The translations under genes were made by a program, and so were the position numbers. Below are positions 25,148-31,750 of a stretch of DNA of 33,889 bases, piece by piece. The notes beneath the pieces are model-generated. The model did not search any database, had not been told where the DNA came from, and was given only the letters and a program-made list of their open reading frames with translations. Source of the DNA: Ruminiclostridium sp. (lineage in GTDB: Bacteria; Bacillota; Clostridia; Oscillospirales; Ruminococcaceae); NCBI GenBank assembly GCA_017935365.1, contig JAGBHT010000014.1, positions 1 through 33,889 of the forward strand, read 5' to 3'. The first letter of the stretch is position 1, and the number at the start of each line of letters is the position of its first letter.

Positions 25148-26990
25148 ATTTAAAGCATGCCCTTCCTAAGCATTTGTTGATACCGCAACCGGCGCACTTT
25201 TCGCGGCAGTTTGCGGTAGTCTTTTCCTCGTGAGCCTTGATATTCTCTCTTACAAGGAAACTGCGGTCAAACAGCATATCCATATGTTCCCACGGAGCAA
25301 TCTCATCATATTCGCGCTTACGGTTAGCGTAAAACGCCTTGTCTATGCCGAATTTTTCAAATGCCGCGTCCCATATTTCAGGCTTGAAGTATTCGTTCCA
25401 GCCGTCAAGCTTACAGCCGTTCTTCCACGCTTCATAGATAACGGCGGACAGCTTTCTGTCGCCTCTTGCAAGCACCGCTTCAAGTATAGTCGTGTCATAG
25501 TGGCTCCAGCTGACATCGATACGTCTTCTGCCCTTTGAACCGATTATATCAAGCAGATATTTCTGCCTTTCGTTTATTTGTTCCTCTGTCGCCTGCGGCT
25601 CGTACTCAAACGGAGTGAACGGCTTCGGTATAAAAGTCGACAGCGAGATTGAAATGCTTATCGCCTTTTTGCTTCTGCCCTCGGTATTATAATACAGATC
25701 GATGATCTTGTCAGCAAGTTCCTTTATTGCCTTTATATCGTCAAGCGTTTCTGTCGGCAGACCGAGCATAAAGTACAGTTTTACCGAGCTGTATCCGCCC
25801 TCAAAGGCGATCTTACAGCTCTTGAATATCGCTTCTTCGGTAATATTCTTGTTTATAACGTCACGCAAACGCTGTGAACCTGCCTCAGGCGCAAATGTAA
25901 GGCCGCTTCTTCTGACGCTCTTTATCTTCTTTACGACCTCATCGCTGAATTTATCGATACGCAGTGACGGGAGCGACAGGTTAACGCCCTTCTTGTCCGT
26001 GTATTCCGTAATATCGTTAAGAAGTCCCTCTATATCACTGTAGTCACTGGTGGACAATGACGAAAGCGATACCTCGTCATAGCCGGTGGTTTCGGTAAGG
26101 CTCTTTACCTGATTTACGATAGTTTCCTTTGACTTTTCCCTGAACGGACGATAGATAAATCCTGCCTGACAGAAACGGCAACCTCTGATACAGCCCCTCA
26201 GCACCTCGACTACCGATCTGTCGTGAACTATCTGTGTATAAGGCACAACAAAGCTGTCCGGGGTATAAACCTTGTCGAAATCATCTATTATCTGCTTTTT
26301 TACCTTAGCGGGAGCGCCGTTCTTCGGCGTTATCGCCTTTACCGTTCCGTCCTCGTTATAGCTTATATCATACAGTGACGGAACATAGATGCCCTCTATC
26401 TGCGCCGCCTGCTCAAGATATTCCTGCTTTGTACCGCCGTTCTTCTTGAACTTCTCGGCAAGCTGCATCATCTTGAGGTTGACCTCTTCGCCCTCACCGA
26501 GTACGAACAGATCGAAGAAATCGGCTATCGGCTCGGCGTTACATACGCAAGGACCGCCACCCATAACTATCGGGAACAGATCCTTTCTGTCCTTAGAATA
26601 TACAGGTACGCCTGCAAGATCAAGCATAGAAAGGATATTCGTATAGCAAAGCTCATACTGGAGCGTAAAGCCGATGAACTCAAAGTCCTTGATAGGATCA
26701 AGACTTTCAAGACCGTAAAGCGGAATATCATTCTTTCTCATCTGCTCTTCCATATCAGGAAGCGGCATAAATACACGCTCGCACCAATAATTAGGTATAC
26801 TGTTCTTGAGTGAATACAGTATCTTTATACCGAGGTGTGACATTCCTATATCGTATGTGTCCGGAAAACAGAAAGCAAAGCGTATATCCACCTTGCTTTT
26901 ATCTTTCACGACAGCGTTTACCTCACCGCCGATATAGCGTGACGGCTTCTGCACCTTCAATAAAATTTTATCTAATTTTTCCTTCAGCAT
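25140..26990 (-). CDS. TIGR03960-family B12-binding-domain radical SAM protein
   Basis: The 616-residue protein has an N-terminal cobalamin-binding-like domain ('FCFPDTYDIGMSHLGIKILY', 'IVMGGGPCVCNAEPIADFFD') and a radical-SAM core with CxxxCxxC at Cys267, Cys271 and Cys274 ('EVLRGCIRGCRFCQAGFIYR'), followed by 'LTFAPEAGSQRLRDVINKN'. The C-terminus ends in a small Cys cluster 'CREKCAGCGINKCLGRACF' that could bind a further metal. The reaction is unknown. It overlaps the DUF2344 gene. A TATAAT box (27016-27021, minus) lies ~25 bases upstream but without a good -35. Confidence 0.92.
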   Translation of the reverse strand: MLKEKLDKILLKVQKPSRYIGGEVNAVVKDKSKVDIRFAFCFPDTYDIGMSHLGIKILYSLKNSIPNYWCERVFMPLPDMEEQMRKNDIPLYGLESLDPIKDFEFIGFTLQYELCYTNILSMLDLAGVPVYSKDRKDLFPIVMGGGPCVCNAEPIADFFDLFVLGEGEEVNLKMMQLAEKFKKNGGTKQEYLEQAAQIEGIYVPSLYDISYNEDGTVKAITPKNGAPAKVKKQIIDDFDKVYTPDSFVVPYTQIVHDRSVVEVLRGCIRGCRFCQAGFIYRPFREKSKETIVNQVKSLTETTGYDEVSLSSLSTSDYSDIEGLLNDITEYTDKKGVNLSLPSLRIDKFSDEVVKKIKSVRRSGLTFAPEAGSQRLRDVINKNITEEAIFKSCKIAFEGGYSSVKLYFMLGLPTETLDDIKAIKELADKIIDLYYNTEGRSKKAISISISLSTFIPKPFTPFEYEPQATEEQINERQKYLLDIIGSKGRRRIDVSWSHYDTTILEAVLARGDRKLSAVIYEAWKNGCKLDGWNEYFKPEIWDAAFEKFGIDKAFYANRKREYDEIAPWEHMDMLFDRSFLVRENIKAHEEKTTANCREKCAGCGINKCLGRACFKYE

Positions 26991-27065
26991 TTTTCTACTT
27001 CCGTTCCGTTCCGAAATTATAGTTATAAAGTATATTTTACTACATAAATCCGTTTATTGCAAGCC

Positions 27066-27656
27066 CTACCCGATGAACTGTGCAAGTATCAGATAAAACA
27101 CCACGAAAATCAGCGACAGCGATACGCTCTTACCGCCTGAAACGCAGTATATTACTACACCTGCCGTTATAACAACAGACAATGCTATTCCGACGATTCT
27201 TTTCACTATTTCTGCAGTTCTCAGCGAAACGAATTTAGTAAGCAGAATTTCAAGCACCTCTGCCCCGTCAAAATATCCTATCGGCAAAGCGTTGAACAGG
27301 CAGATTATCAGATTTACCGCACTGAACACCGCAACCGTATCATTGCCCGGCATAGTCAGATGAACCGACGCAACAAGCAGATTTACAGCGCACCCTGCCG
27401 ACAGTATCACAAGCCTTTTTGCGTCAGAAAGATTATCCATACCCGCCCTTGACAGTGCTATTCCTCCACCGTAGAATGTTATCCTCTCAGGGTATGCCCC
27501 GCACACCGCCATAGCAAGCAGGTGTCCGCCCTCATGCAATATGCAGGCAATCAGCGACAACACTGCCGCTCCGCTCGTGTCAACAAATATCATAAATGCC
27601 ACTACAGCAAAAAAGCTGAAATCGAATTTCACTTTAAGCCGACCGTTATGTTCCAT
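27066..27656 (-). CDS. M50-family site-2 metalloprotease (SpoIVFB-like)
   Basis: The 196-residue polytopic protein carries the membrane zinc-protease motifs: HEGGH at 41-45 in 'ACILHEGGHLLAMAVCG' and the second motif 'FNALPIGYFDGAEVL' (Asp130). This is the SpoIVFB/S2P topology, cutting membrane-embedded substrates. In sporulators SpoIVFB activates sigma-K, but no spoIVFA partner is adjacent, so the role is open. I use the ATG at 27656, with AAAGGAG 7 bases before it; the frame is open further up into the tRNA terminator. It is the last host gene before the inserted element. Confidence 0.85.
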   Translation of the reverse strand: MEHNGRLKVKFDFSFFAVVAFMIFVDTSGAAVLSLIACILHEGGHLLAMAVCGAYPERITFYGGGIALSRAGMDNLSDAKRLVILSAGCAVNLLVASVHLTMPGNDTVAVFSAVNLIICLFNALPIGYFDGAEVLEILLTKFVSLRTAEIVKRIVGIALSVVITAGVVIYCVSGGKSVSLSLIFVVFYLILAQFIG

Positions 27657-27714
27657 ATCAGTTCTCCTTTTATCCTTTTGGATTAAGTATATTAGGAAAA
27701 ATGAAAATAAGAAC

Positions 27715-27742
27715 AAAAAACAGCACTAAAAATTTAGTGCTG
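27715..27742 (-). terminator. Terminator of the tRNA-Met gene
   Basis: A perfect 10-bp inverted repeat CAGCACTAAA (27721-27730) / TTTAGTGCTG (27733-27742) is followed on the minus strand by TTTTTT (27715-27720). It lies 5 bases beyond the tRNA 3' CCA. Confidence 0.85.
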
Positions 27743-27747
27743 TTAAC

Positions 27748-27797
27748 TGGTTGCGGGAGCTGGATTCGAACCAACGACCTTCGGGTTATGAGCCCAA
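27748..27797 (-). tRNA. 3' part of tRNA-Met(CAU), forming an attachment site (partial)
   Basis: Read on the minus strand, the sequence gives the anticodon arm TTGGG-CTCATAA-CCCGA (anticodon CAT), variable loop AGGTC, T arm GTTGG-TTCGAAT-CCAGC, acceptor strand TCCCGCA, A and CCA. The D arm and 5' acceptor strand are absent: the sequence before it (27798 onward) does not match a tRNA. Integrases often use a tRNA 3' half as core site, leaving such a fragment at one end and an intact gene at the other. The intact copy would lie beyond the right edge of the window. Confidence 0.85.
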
Positions 27798-27806
27798 AGA
27801 ATAGCG

Positions 27807-27826
27807 TTTTACAATGTTTTACAATG
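27807..27826 (+). repeat. Tandem 10-bp repeat near the attachment site
   Basis: TTTTACAATG occurs twice head to tail, 10 bases past the tRNA core. Such repeats next to att are often integrase arm-type sites; this role is inferred. Confidence 0.55.
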
Positions 27827-27919
27827 TTGCATAAACCGTTATATAATGCGGTTTCACAGACTTTAACGTGTGGTAACGTTTTGTTGTTTTTAACGCTGTT
27901 GTACAACTTTTTAAAATTT

Positions 27920-27940
27920 TGTTGAACATTTGTTGAACAT
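27920..27940 (+). repeat. Direct repeat TGTTGAACAT x2, 11-bp period
   Basis: Copies at 27920-27929 and 27931-27940 have the same orientation and one-helical-turn spacing. They lie between the tRNA core and the terminator, again compatible with integrase or excisionase binding. Confidence 0.5.
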
Positions 27941-27950
27941 TTTCGTGATA

Positions 27951-27988
27951 AAAAAGACGGTTTACGAGGTACTTCGCAAGCCGTCTTT
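27951..27988 (-). terminator. Terminator of the element's leftward operon
   Basis: AGACGG (27955-27960) pairs with CCGTCT (27981-27986), extended inward with mismatches; the minus strand continues into TTTTTT. It lies 10 bases past the last gene of the element. Confidence 0.75.
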
Positions 27989-27998
27989 TGTTCAACAG

Positions 27999-28283
27999 TT
28001 ATTTATTACTTTTTATGAAATTTTCAACATTACATACAGTTTTTGTAAGCGGTTCATTCGGCTTCAACTGCAACGGAAAATCAAGTGAACCGTTGACGGC
28101 GGTTTCAATTTCTTCAAACACGGTTCGAGGAGTACCCCAATATTCGCAATAGCTGTCTTTTTCACTGTCTGTAAGTTCATCGTATAGTTTGCCGTCCTGC
28201 GCCATTCGAGCAACTACAGCGTATTCCGAAGCATTCTGAGCGGTTCTCTCGAGTGCGGCAAGCCGTCGACTATAAATTCTCAT
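27999..28283 (-). CDS. Hypothetical protein of the satellite element
   Basis: The 94-residue protein starts 'MRIYSRRLAALERTAQNASE' and has a predicted helical, charged middle ('LYDELTDSEKDSYCEYWGTP') and a C-terminal 'FIKSNK'. I recognise no family. I start at the ATG at 28283, because AGGAG (28290-28294) lies 6 bases before it; the frame is open further upstream only as an overlap with the next gene. It overlaps the end of the preceding gene by 14 bases, so translation is coupled. It is the last gene before the terminator and att end. Confidence 0.6.
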   Translation of the reverse strand: MRIYSRRLAALERTAQNASEYAVVARMAQDGKLYDELTDSEKDSYCEYWGTPRTVFEEIETAVNGSLDFPLQLKPNEPLTKTVCNVENFIKSNK

Positions 28284-28821
28284 CGGACGCTCCTGCGATG
28301 CAAGGCGGGCAAACGGTGTCGACATCGGAAAGCCACAGTTCAGCCCACTGCGGACGCTCCATTGCGCTGTCAAAAAATGTAAGCATACTTGAACAGGCGT
28401 TTGCAAAGTCCTCAGGCGAGTACACAGTGCGGTTTATCGTAATACCGTCACGCTCGGCACGTTTAAGGACAAGCCGCTTCGTTGCGGCGTTACCAGTGTC
28501 GAAACTCATCTCGAGGTCGCTTGCGTCAAGCGGAATATCGCTTGACAAAAGCATAAAAGTTTTTTCGGGAATATCGTCGGCGTTCACAGCACAGCGTTTT
28601 ACTGCGTCGTTCTTAAACCGCTCGAGAACGCTTGCAAGTTCCTTGCGATTTTGAATGAGGTCGTAATCACGGCGAACGGCGGCTTCTTTGATTTTTTCGG
28701 CGAGAATTTCGTCCTTGCAGTCGCCGTAAATGTTGCGAATGCGCTTCACATCGGCTTCGTAACGGTTCATAATACTGTAACCGTTTTCGATTGAGTTTTT
28801 GATTTTTCCTTTAATTGTCAT
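28270..28821 (-). CDS. Hypothetical protein of the satellite element
   Basis: The 183-residue soluble protein has a Lys/Glu-rich helical first half and a mixed second half ('TFMLLSSDIPLDASDLEMSF', 'TVYSPEDFANACSSMLTFF') and ends near a Cys pair. No family is recognised. Its place between the HTH gene and the last gene would suit a phage-interaction or capsid-interfering function in a satellite, but nothing in the sequence proves that. The ATG at 28821 has AAAGG about 13 bases upstream, a rather long spacing; an internal ATG (codon 18) lacks a site. Confidence 0.6.
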   Translation of the reverse strand: MTIKGKIKNSIENGYSIMNRYEADVKRIRNIYGDCKDEILAEKIKEAAVRRDYDLIQNRKELASVLERFKNDAVKRCAVNADDIPEKTFMLLSSDIPLDASDLEMSFDTGNAATKRLVLKRAERDGITINRTVYSPEDFANACSSMLTFFDSAMERPQWAELWLSDVDTVCPPCIAGASDENL

Positions 28822-28830
28822 TTTTTTCTC

Positions 28831-29214
28831 TTACCTTTCGTTGATATTTTCGTTGGCTTTGCTTGCCTGTTCGAGTGCGTCAAGTCTGCGCAAAATGCTT
28901 GCGGTTTCGACGTATCGGTTGCAATGCGTCAAGAGTGCGTTAGACGCTGAAATTCGCGCACTATCGGTCGCAACGTCGTCCGTCGCAACATCGTGTAAAG
29001 CACCGACAGCGTCGCTTACAGCGGCGGTCAATTCAAGTGCAACGGCATTGATAACGGCGGTCTGAGCCGCCGTGTATTGCGCTCGGAACGTTTCGTCCTG
29101 AAGTCGCTTATAAATCGCATTGCGTGTGATATTCAACGCTTTAGCGGCTCTTTCTGCGTTGCCGTAAACAAGCAAAGTTTCGAGAAGTTTTTCGTTACTT
29201 ACAGTTTTTGCCAT
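28831..29214 (-). CDS. Small HTH protein, possibly terminase-small-subunit-like
   Basis: The 127-residue protein opens with a clear helix-turn-helix, 'LETLLVYGNAERAAKALNIT' then 'RNAIYKRLQDETFRAQYTAA', followed by a long helical stretch and a coiled C-terminal 'ASILRRLDALEQASKANE'. HTH plus oligomerising helices is the design of phage small terminase subunits and of the phBC6A51-like HTH family found in phages. In a satellite such a protein could direct packaging of its own DNA; this is inference, and a transcription regulator is the alternative. The ATG at 29214 has AAGGGGG upstream, overlapping the previous stop. Confidence 0.6.
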   Translation of the reverse strand: MAKTVSNEKLLETLLVYGNAERAAKALNITRNAIYKRLQDETFRAQYTAAQTAVINAVALELTAAVSDAVGALHDVATDDVATDSARISASNALLTHCNRYVETASILRRLDALEQASKANENINER

Positions 29215-29219
29215 TCGTT

Positions 29220-29429
29220 TCACCCCCTTTTCGCTGTAACGTCGTCACCCACAAGCCGAATGCGCCAACGTTTATAAATGTAGGCTTCGGCTTCTTCGAG
29301 CGTTGGAAAATATTTACCATTTCCTGCAAATTGCACGCAAGCTGTCGCATAACGGTCGTCCTCGATTTCCTGTAAAACAATGTCACAGCCTTTTCGGGTT
29401 GCAATTTTTCGTTCGGATTTAATTATCAA
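29220..29429 (-). CDS. Hypothetical small protein of the satellite element
   Basis: The frame encodes ~69 residues from a TTG at 29427-29429 that has AGGG 8 bases upstream and overlaps the stop of the preceding gene; the frame is open to 29465 via another TTG, so the start is uncertain. The end 'FAGNGKYFPTLEEAEAYIYK' followed by 'RWRIRLVGDD' suggests a small alpha/beta domain. No family is recognised. Its stop TGA overlaps the ribosome site of the HTH gene, so it belongs to the same coupled operon. Confidence 0.5.
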   Translation of the reverse strand: MIIKSERKIATRKGCDIVLQEIEDDRYATACVQFAGNGKYFPTLEEAEAYIYKRWRIRLVGDDVTAKRG

Positions 29430-29637
29430 CGGCACTGCCCTCGCTTTCTGTCGTTCCCTCGCCAAGAAGCTTGCAAGCGGTCAGCTTATCGCCCACAAGT
29501 TCGGCAACGGCATTTCGAAGCTTTGCGTTTTCACGCTTCAGGCGGTTGCACTCACGGCACAAGCGGTCGTTTGTGTTTTGAAGTCGAAGGTTTTCAACTT
29601 CGAGCCTGTCAATTAATTTTTTGAGATATTTTTCCAT
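29419..29637 (-). CDS. Small coiled-coil protein of the satellite element
   Basis: The 72-residue protein has a heptad-rich helix from residue ~3 to 50: 'MEKYLKKLIDRLEVENLRLQ' and 'CRECNRLKRENAKLRNAVAE', with Leu spaced like a short leucine zipper and two Cys in the middle. No further domain is seen. The ATG at 29637 has AAAGGAAACGAA before it. It is the first gene left of the candidate origin, and the next gene overlaps its stop. Confidence 0.55.
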   Translation of the reverse strand: MEKYLKKLIDRLEVENLRLQNTNDRLCRECNRLKRENAKLRNAVAELVGDKLTACKLLGEGTTESEGSAVDN

Positions 29638-29667
29638 TTCGTTTCCTTTCGTAGTCAAATCGGTTTC

Positions 29668-29950
29668 GGTTACAAATACGGTTACGGACAATTTCATCTG
29701 TAACCGCTATATGAAACCCTCTGAAACGGCTTTGTTATGCGGAATATTCCCTTTCAAAGTCGATTACGGTTACGGAAGTTACGCAGGTTACGCCGTCTTT
29801 CTATATATATATATATCATTATCGTTTTGTTCTCATTAAGAAGTTATCTGTAACTCTGTAACCGAATGCTTGTAAACGGCTTAACAATGCGGTTTCGCAC
29901 GGTTACAGATGGTGCGAAAATATCCGTAACCGTTGCGTAACTGCGTAACC
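29668..29950. other. Candidate replication origin with GGTTAC iterons around a TA tract
   Basis: The 321-base gap between the VapE-type gene and the coiled-coil gene has no coding signal. GGTTAC occurs at 29668, 29680, 29768, 29786 and 29901, and its complement GTAACC at 29700, 29858, 29926 and 29945; near copies are at 29762, 29777, 29850 and 29937. The extended form is CGGTTACGGA or CGGTTACAGA. A pure TA tract (29802-29816) lies in the middle. Iterons flanking an AT-rich core beside a VapE/Rep gene are what phage-satellite origins look like. Confidence 0.65.
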
Positions 29951-29958
29951 TTTCACGT

Positions 29959-31209
29959 TTAAAAAACACCGTTGTTATAAATTCGACGTGGCAAAAGCCG
30001 TGCTCGCATTGTTTTTCCGTTCACTTTTCGAACGTCGGCTTTGACGCCCAGCTTGTCGAGAGCAAGCCCGATTGTGCGGACGCTGTAATTTTTTAACACT
30101 GAATTGCGTTCCTTAAAATCGCTAACGGATTGTAAAACCCGCTCGACACGATAAGCACTGCAACTGACATCGGCGAGCAAATCGGCGCATTCTGCTTCGG
30201 CTGGTAAAAATTGTGTGTGGTTGCTGTTGCGATTTGCGAGGGCTTCTCGCTCTTCGGGAGTTAATCGAAATGCTTGACGGTCTGCGTCGGAAAGCGTTTT
30301 GATTTCAGCCCACAGTTGCAGAACGTTCAGCTTATCGAGCCTGTCAAGGTCGATTTTTTCAACTTGTACAGTCCAAAAGCGGCGGTTGCCTGTTTGGTCT
30401 GTCAAAAAGTCAGCGGTGTTTGCCGAACCGCAAAAGCTGGTGCGTCGCAATGCTTTTGTCGAACCTCTTGCATAAGGACGACGGTATTCGTCAACGGTTG
30501 ACGTTATAAACGCTTTCAATTTTTCCCTGTCGCCTTTCGTCGTCGATTCAATCTCGCCGAGTTCGGTAAGCCAATAACCTGTAGCGTGGACAAGCGTGTC
30601 TTTGTCACTGAAGTTTAGGCACTTGCCCTCGCCGAACAAATTGCTTTCAACGGCAAGCCGACGAAAAAAGCGAGTTTTGCCGATGCCTTGCCGACCGACG
30701 AGAACGAAAACGCCGTCCGCACCGAATGGCGAACCGACGCTGTTGTAAAGCAAGCTTATGCACTGGATTAGCCATTTTTTTACAAGTGTTTTGCTCAGCT
30801 CATCACCCGAAATGCCGAGTATTGCAAAAATTTCAGGCAGTCGGCTCACACCGTCCCACTCGACAGGCTCGACAAGACTTTTCGCTGGATTGCGAACGTT
30901 TCGGCTTGCGACGATTGAAATGTATGCCTGAACCGTTTGAATAGTGCACCGCTGAAACTCGGTTTGAATTTTCGAAAAAACTAAGGCGGGCAAGTTCGCT
31001 TCGAGTTGTTCGGGGTTTTCGTTCCACAAACCGCCGACGACGAGATTTTTTCCGATTTCGTCGTAGCCGATAGAAATTTCGTGCTTGTCGAGCCATTCCG
31101 ACAGGTTTTCAGGCGTGAGCACTGGCGGTTGAACCGAGCGCAGAAACTCCTGAAGCGCTTTTTTGTCAATGCCGACATTAGTAATCGTTCCGTTTTCCGT
31201 CGTCCTCAC
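29959..31209 (-). CDS. VapE/VirE-domain replication ATPase (phage-satellite type)
   Basis: The ~416-residue protein has an N-terminal ~115-residue region without a recognised primase domain and a C-terminal P-loop ATPase of the VapE/VirE family: 'GADGVFVLVGRQGIGKTRFF' (Walker A), 'ATGYWLTELGEIE' (Walker B), 'LKAFITSTVDEYRRPYARGS' and 'GSANTADFLTDQTGNRRFW' (sensor and Arg finger region). Such proteins act as helicase or initiator in satellites and prophages. I start at GTG 31209, which overlaps the upstream TGA as GTGA; an in-frame ATG at 31239 is the alternative, and neither has a strong ribosome site. The candidate origin follows directly. Confidence 0.8.
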   Translation of the reverse strand: MRTTENGTITNVGIDKKALQEFLRSVQPPVLTPENLSEWLDKHEISIGYDEIGKNLVVGGLWNENPEQLEANLPALVFSKIQTEFQRCTIQTVQAYISIVASRNVRNPAKSLVEPVEWDGVSRLPEIFAILGISGDELSKTLVKKWLIQCISLLYNSVGSPFGADGVFVLVGRQGIGKTRFFRRLAVESNLFGEGKCLNFSDKDTLVHATGYWLTELGEIESTTKGDREKLKAFITSTVDEYRRPYARGSTKALRRTSFCGSANTADFLTDQTGNRRFWTVQVEKIDLDRLDKLNVLQLWAEIKTLSDADRQAFRLTPEEREALANRNSNHTQFLPAEAECADLLADVSCSAYRVERVLQSVSDFKERNSVLKNYSVRTIGLALDKLGVKADVRKVNGKTMRARLLPRRIYNNGVF

Positions 31210-31403
31210 CTCAATTCGCCACTCGCAAGCATTTCGCACAGTCTGTCAAAGCAAATCAGCGCTTTGCGACCTGCGAAAACACAAGGAATTTTACCCTCTC
31301 GCACCAGCTGGCGCAATGCGTGCTCTGGTAAAAGTCCTGTGCTGGCAATTTCCCTTATCGTGAGCATTCTCGGGAGCTCACCCGTTTCGATTTTTGCTGT
31401 CAT
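31206..31403 (-). CDS. Excisionase/HTH-17-type small DNA-binding protein
   Basis: The 65-residue protein is a MerR-like winged helix of the excisionase family: 'MLTIREIASTGLLPEHALRQ' then 'LVREGKIPCVFAGRKALICF' and 'DRLCEMLAS', i.e. a helix-turn-helix followed by a beta wing. It could bend DNA for excision or regulate the operon. The ATG at 31403 has AAAGGA about 10 bases before it; the upstream open frame begins with TTG without a site. It lies behind a leader with an intrinsic terminator (31433-31483) and is coupled to the VapE gene. Confidence 0.8.
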   Translation of the reverse strand: MTAKIETGELPRMLTIREIASTGLLPEHALRQLVREGKIPCVFAGRKALICFDRLCEMLASGELR

Positions 31404-31549
31404 CGTTAAAAATTCCTTTCGTTTCAAATTTTAAAAAAAAGAACGCTAAACCAGTCTTGAATTTCAAGGCTCGTCAAGCGTTCACTTTTTGCTCAAAACA
31501 GCGAAGTATGGCGACCCATCAAGTGAAGCCACCACTCATCACTGTTGCT
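31404..31549 (-). promoter_or_regulatory. Leader of the excisionase-vapE operon, candidate attenuator RNA
   Basis: From the predicted start near 31543 the leader runs ~140 bases to the excisionase ATG and carries a complete intrinsic terminator in its middle. Two tiny ORFs of 6 and 8 codons (MSGGFT, then MGRHTSLF, joined at TGATG) precede the terminator but lack ribosome sites. I recognise no known riboswitch or T-box. Confidence 0.45.
31433..31483 (-). terminator. Intrinsic terminator inside the excisionase leader
   Basis: On the minus strand GAACGCT pairs with AGCGTTC (31477-31483 with 31441-31447) and encloses a second stem CTTG/CAAG. It is followed by eight Ts (31433-31440). It lies 30 bases before the excisionase start codon, and no other leftward gene lies upstream that it could end. 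Confidence 0.75.
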
Positions 31550-31578
31550 ATTGTAACACAAGTCCACAGCGATTACAA
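31550..31578 (-). promoter_or_regulatory. Promoter of the element's leftward operon
   Basis: Reading leftward, TTGTAA (31573-31578) and TACAAT (31550-31555) are spaced by 17 bases. It is divergent from the int promoter, with ~230 bases between. Confidence 0.6.
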
Positions 31579-31638
31579 GCGATTTTCTTACATATTTAAG
31601 CATTTTTGCGTAACTTTGTTTATTTTTTCGTCTTGTTT

Positions 31639-31660
31639 TATTTGGCTTATTTACCAAATA
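31639..31660. repeat. Inverted repeat in the int-xis intergenic region
   Basis: TATTTGG (31639-31645) and CCAAATA (31654-31660) form a dyad with an 8-base spacer. It may be an operator; no T run follows it. Confidence 0.4.
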
Positions 31661-31711
31661 TTGCATAATAGCTACAAATGGCTTTGTTATGGGATTTGCG
31701 AAAAAATACCT

Positions 31712-31740
31712 TAATACTAAAATAATACTTTTTTAATACT
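31712..31740 (+). repeat. Triple direct repeat TAATACT at 11-bp period
   Basis: TAATACT is found at 31712, 31723 and 31734, each 11 bases apart, so all three face the same side of the helix. Position before the int promoter suits arm-type integrase sites or a repressor operator. Confidence 0.6.
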
Positions 31741-31750
31741 TTTTATATAT

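Noticed and set aside
27748..27860. Group I intron or split tRNA explanation for the interrupted tRNA-Met
   Set aside because: The sequence beyond the anticodon stem shows no D arm, no intron core and leads straight into element genes; an attachment site fits better.
27670..27906. Open frame on the minus strand across the tRNA fragment
   Set aside because: It spans the tRNA, its terminator and the repeat region and has no ribosome site; it is a chance frame.
29802..29816. TA dinucleotide tract as a microsatellite of separate interest
   Set aside because: It is short and best explained as the AT-rich core between the iterons.
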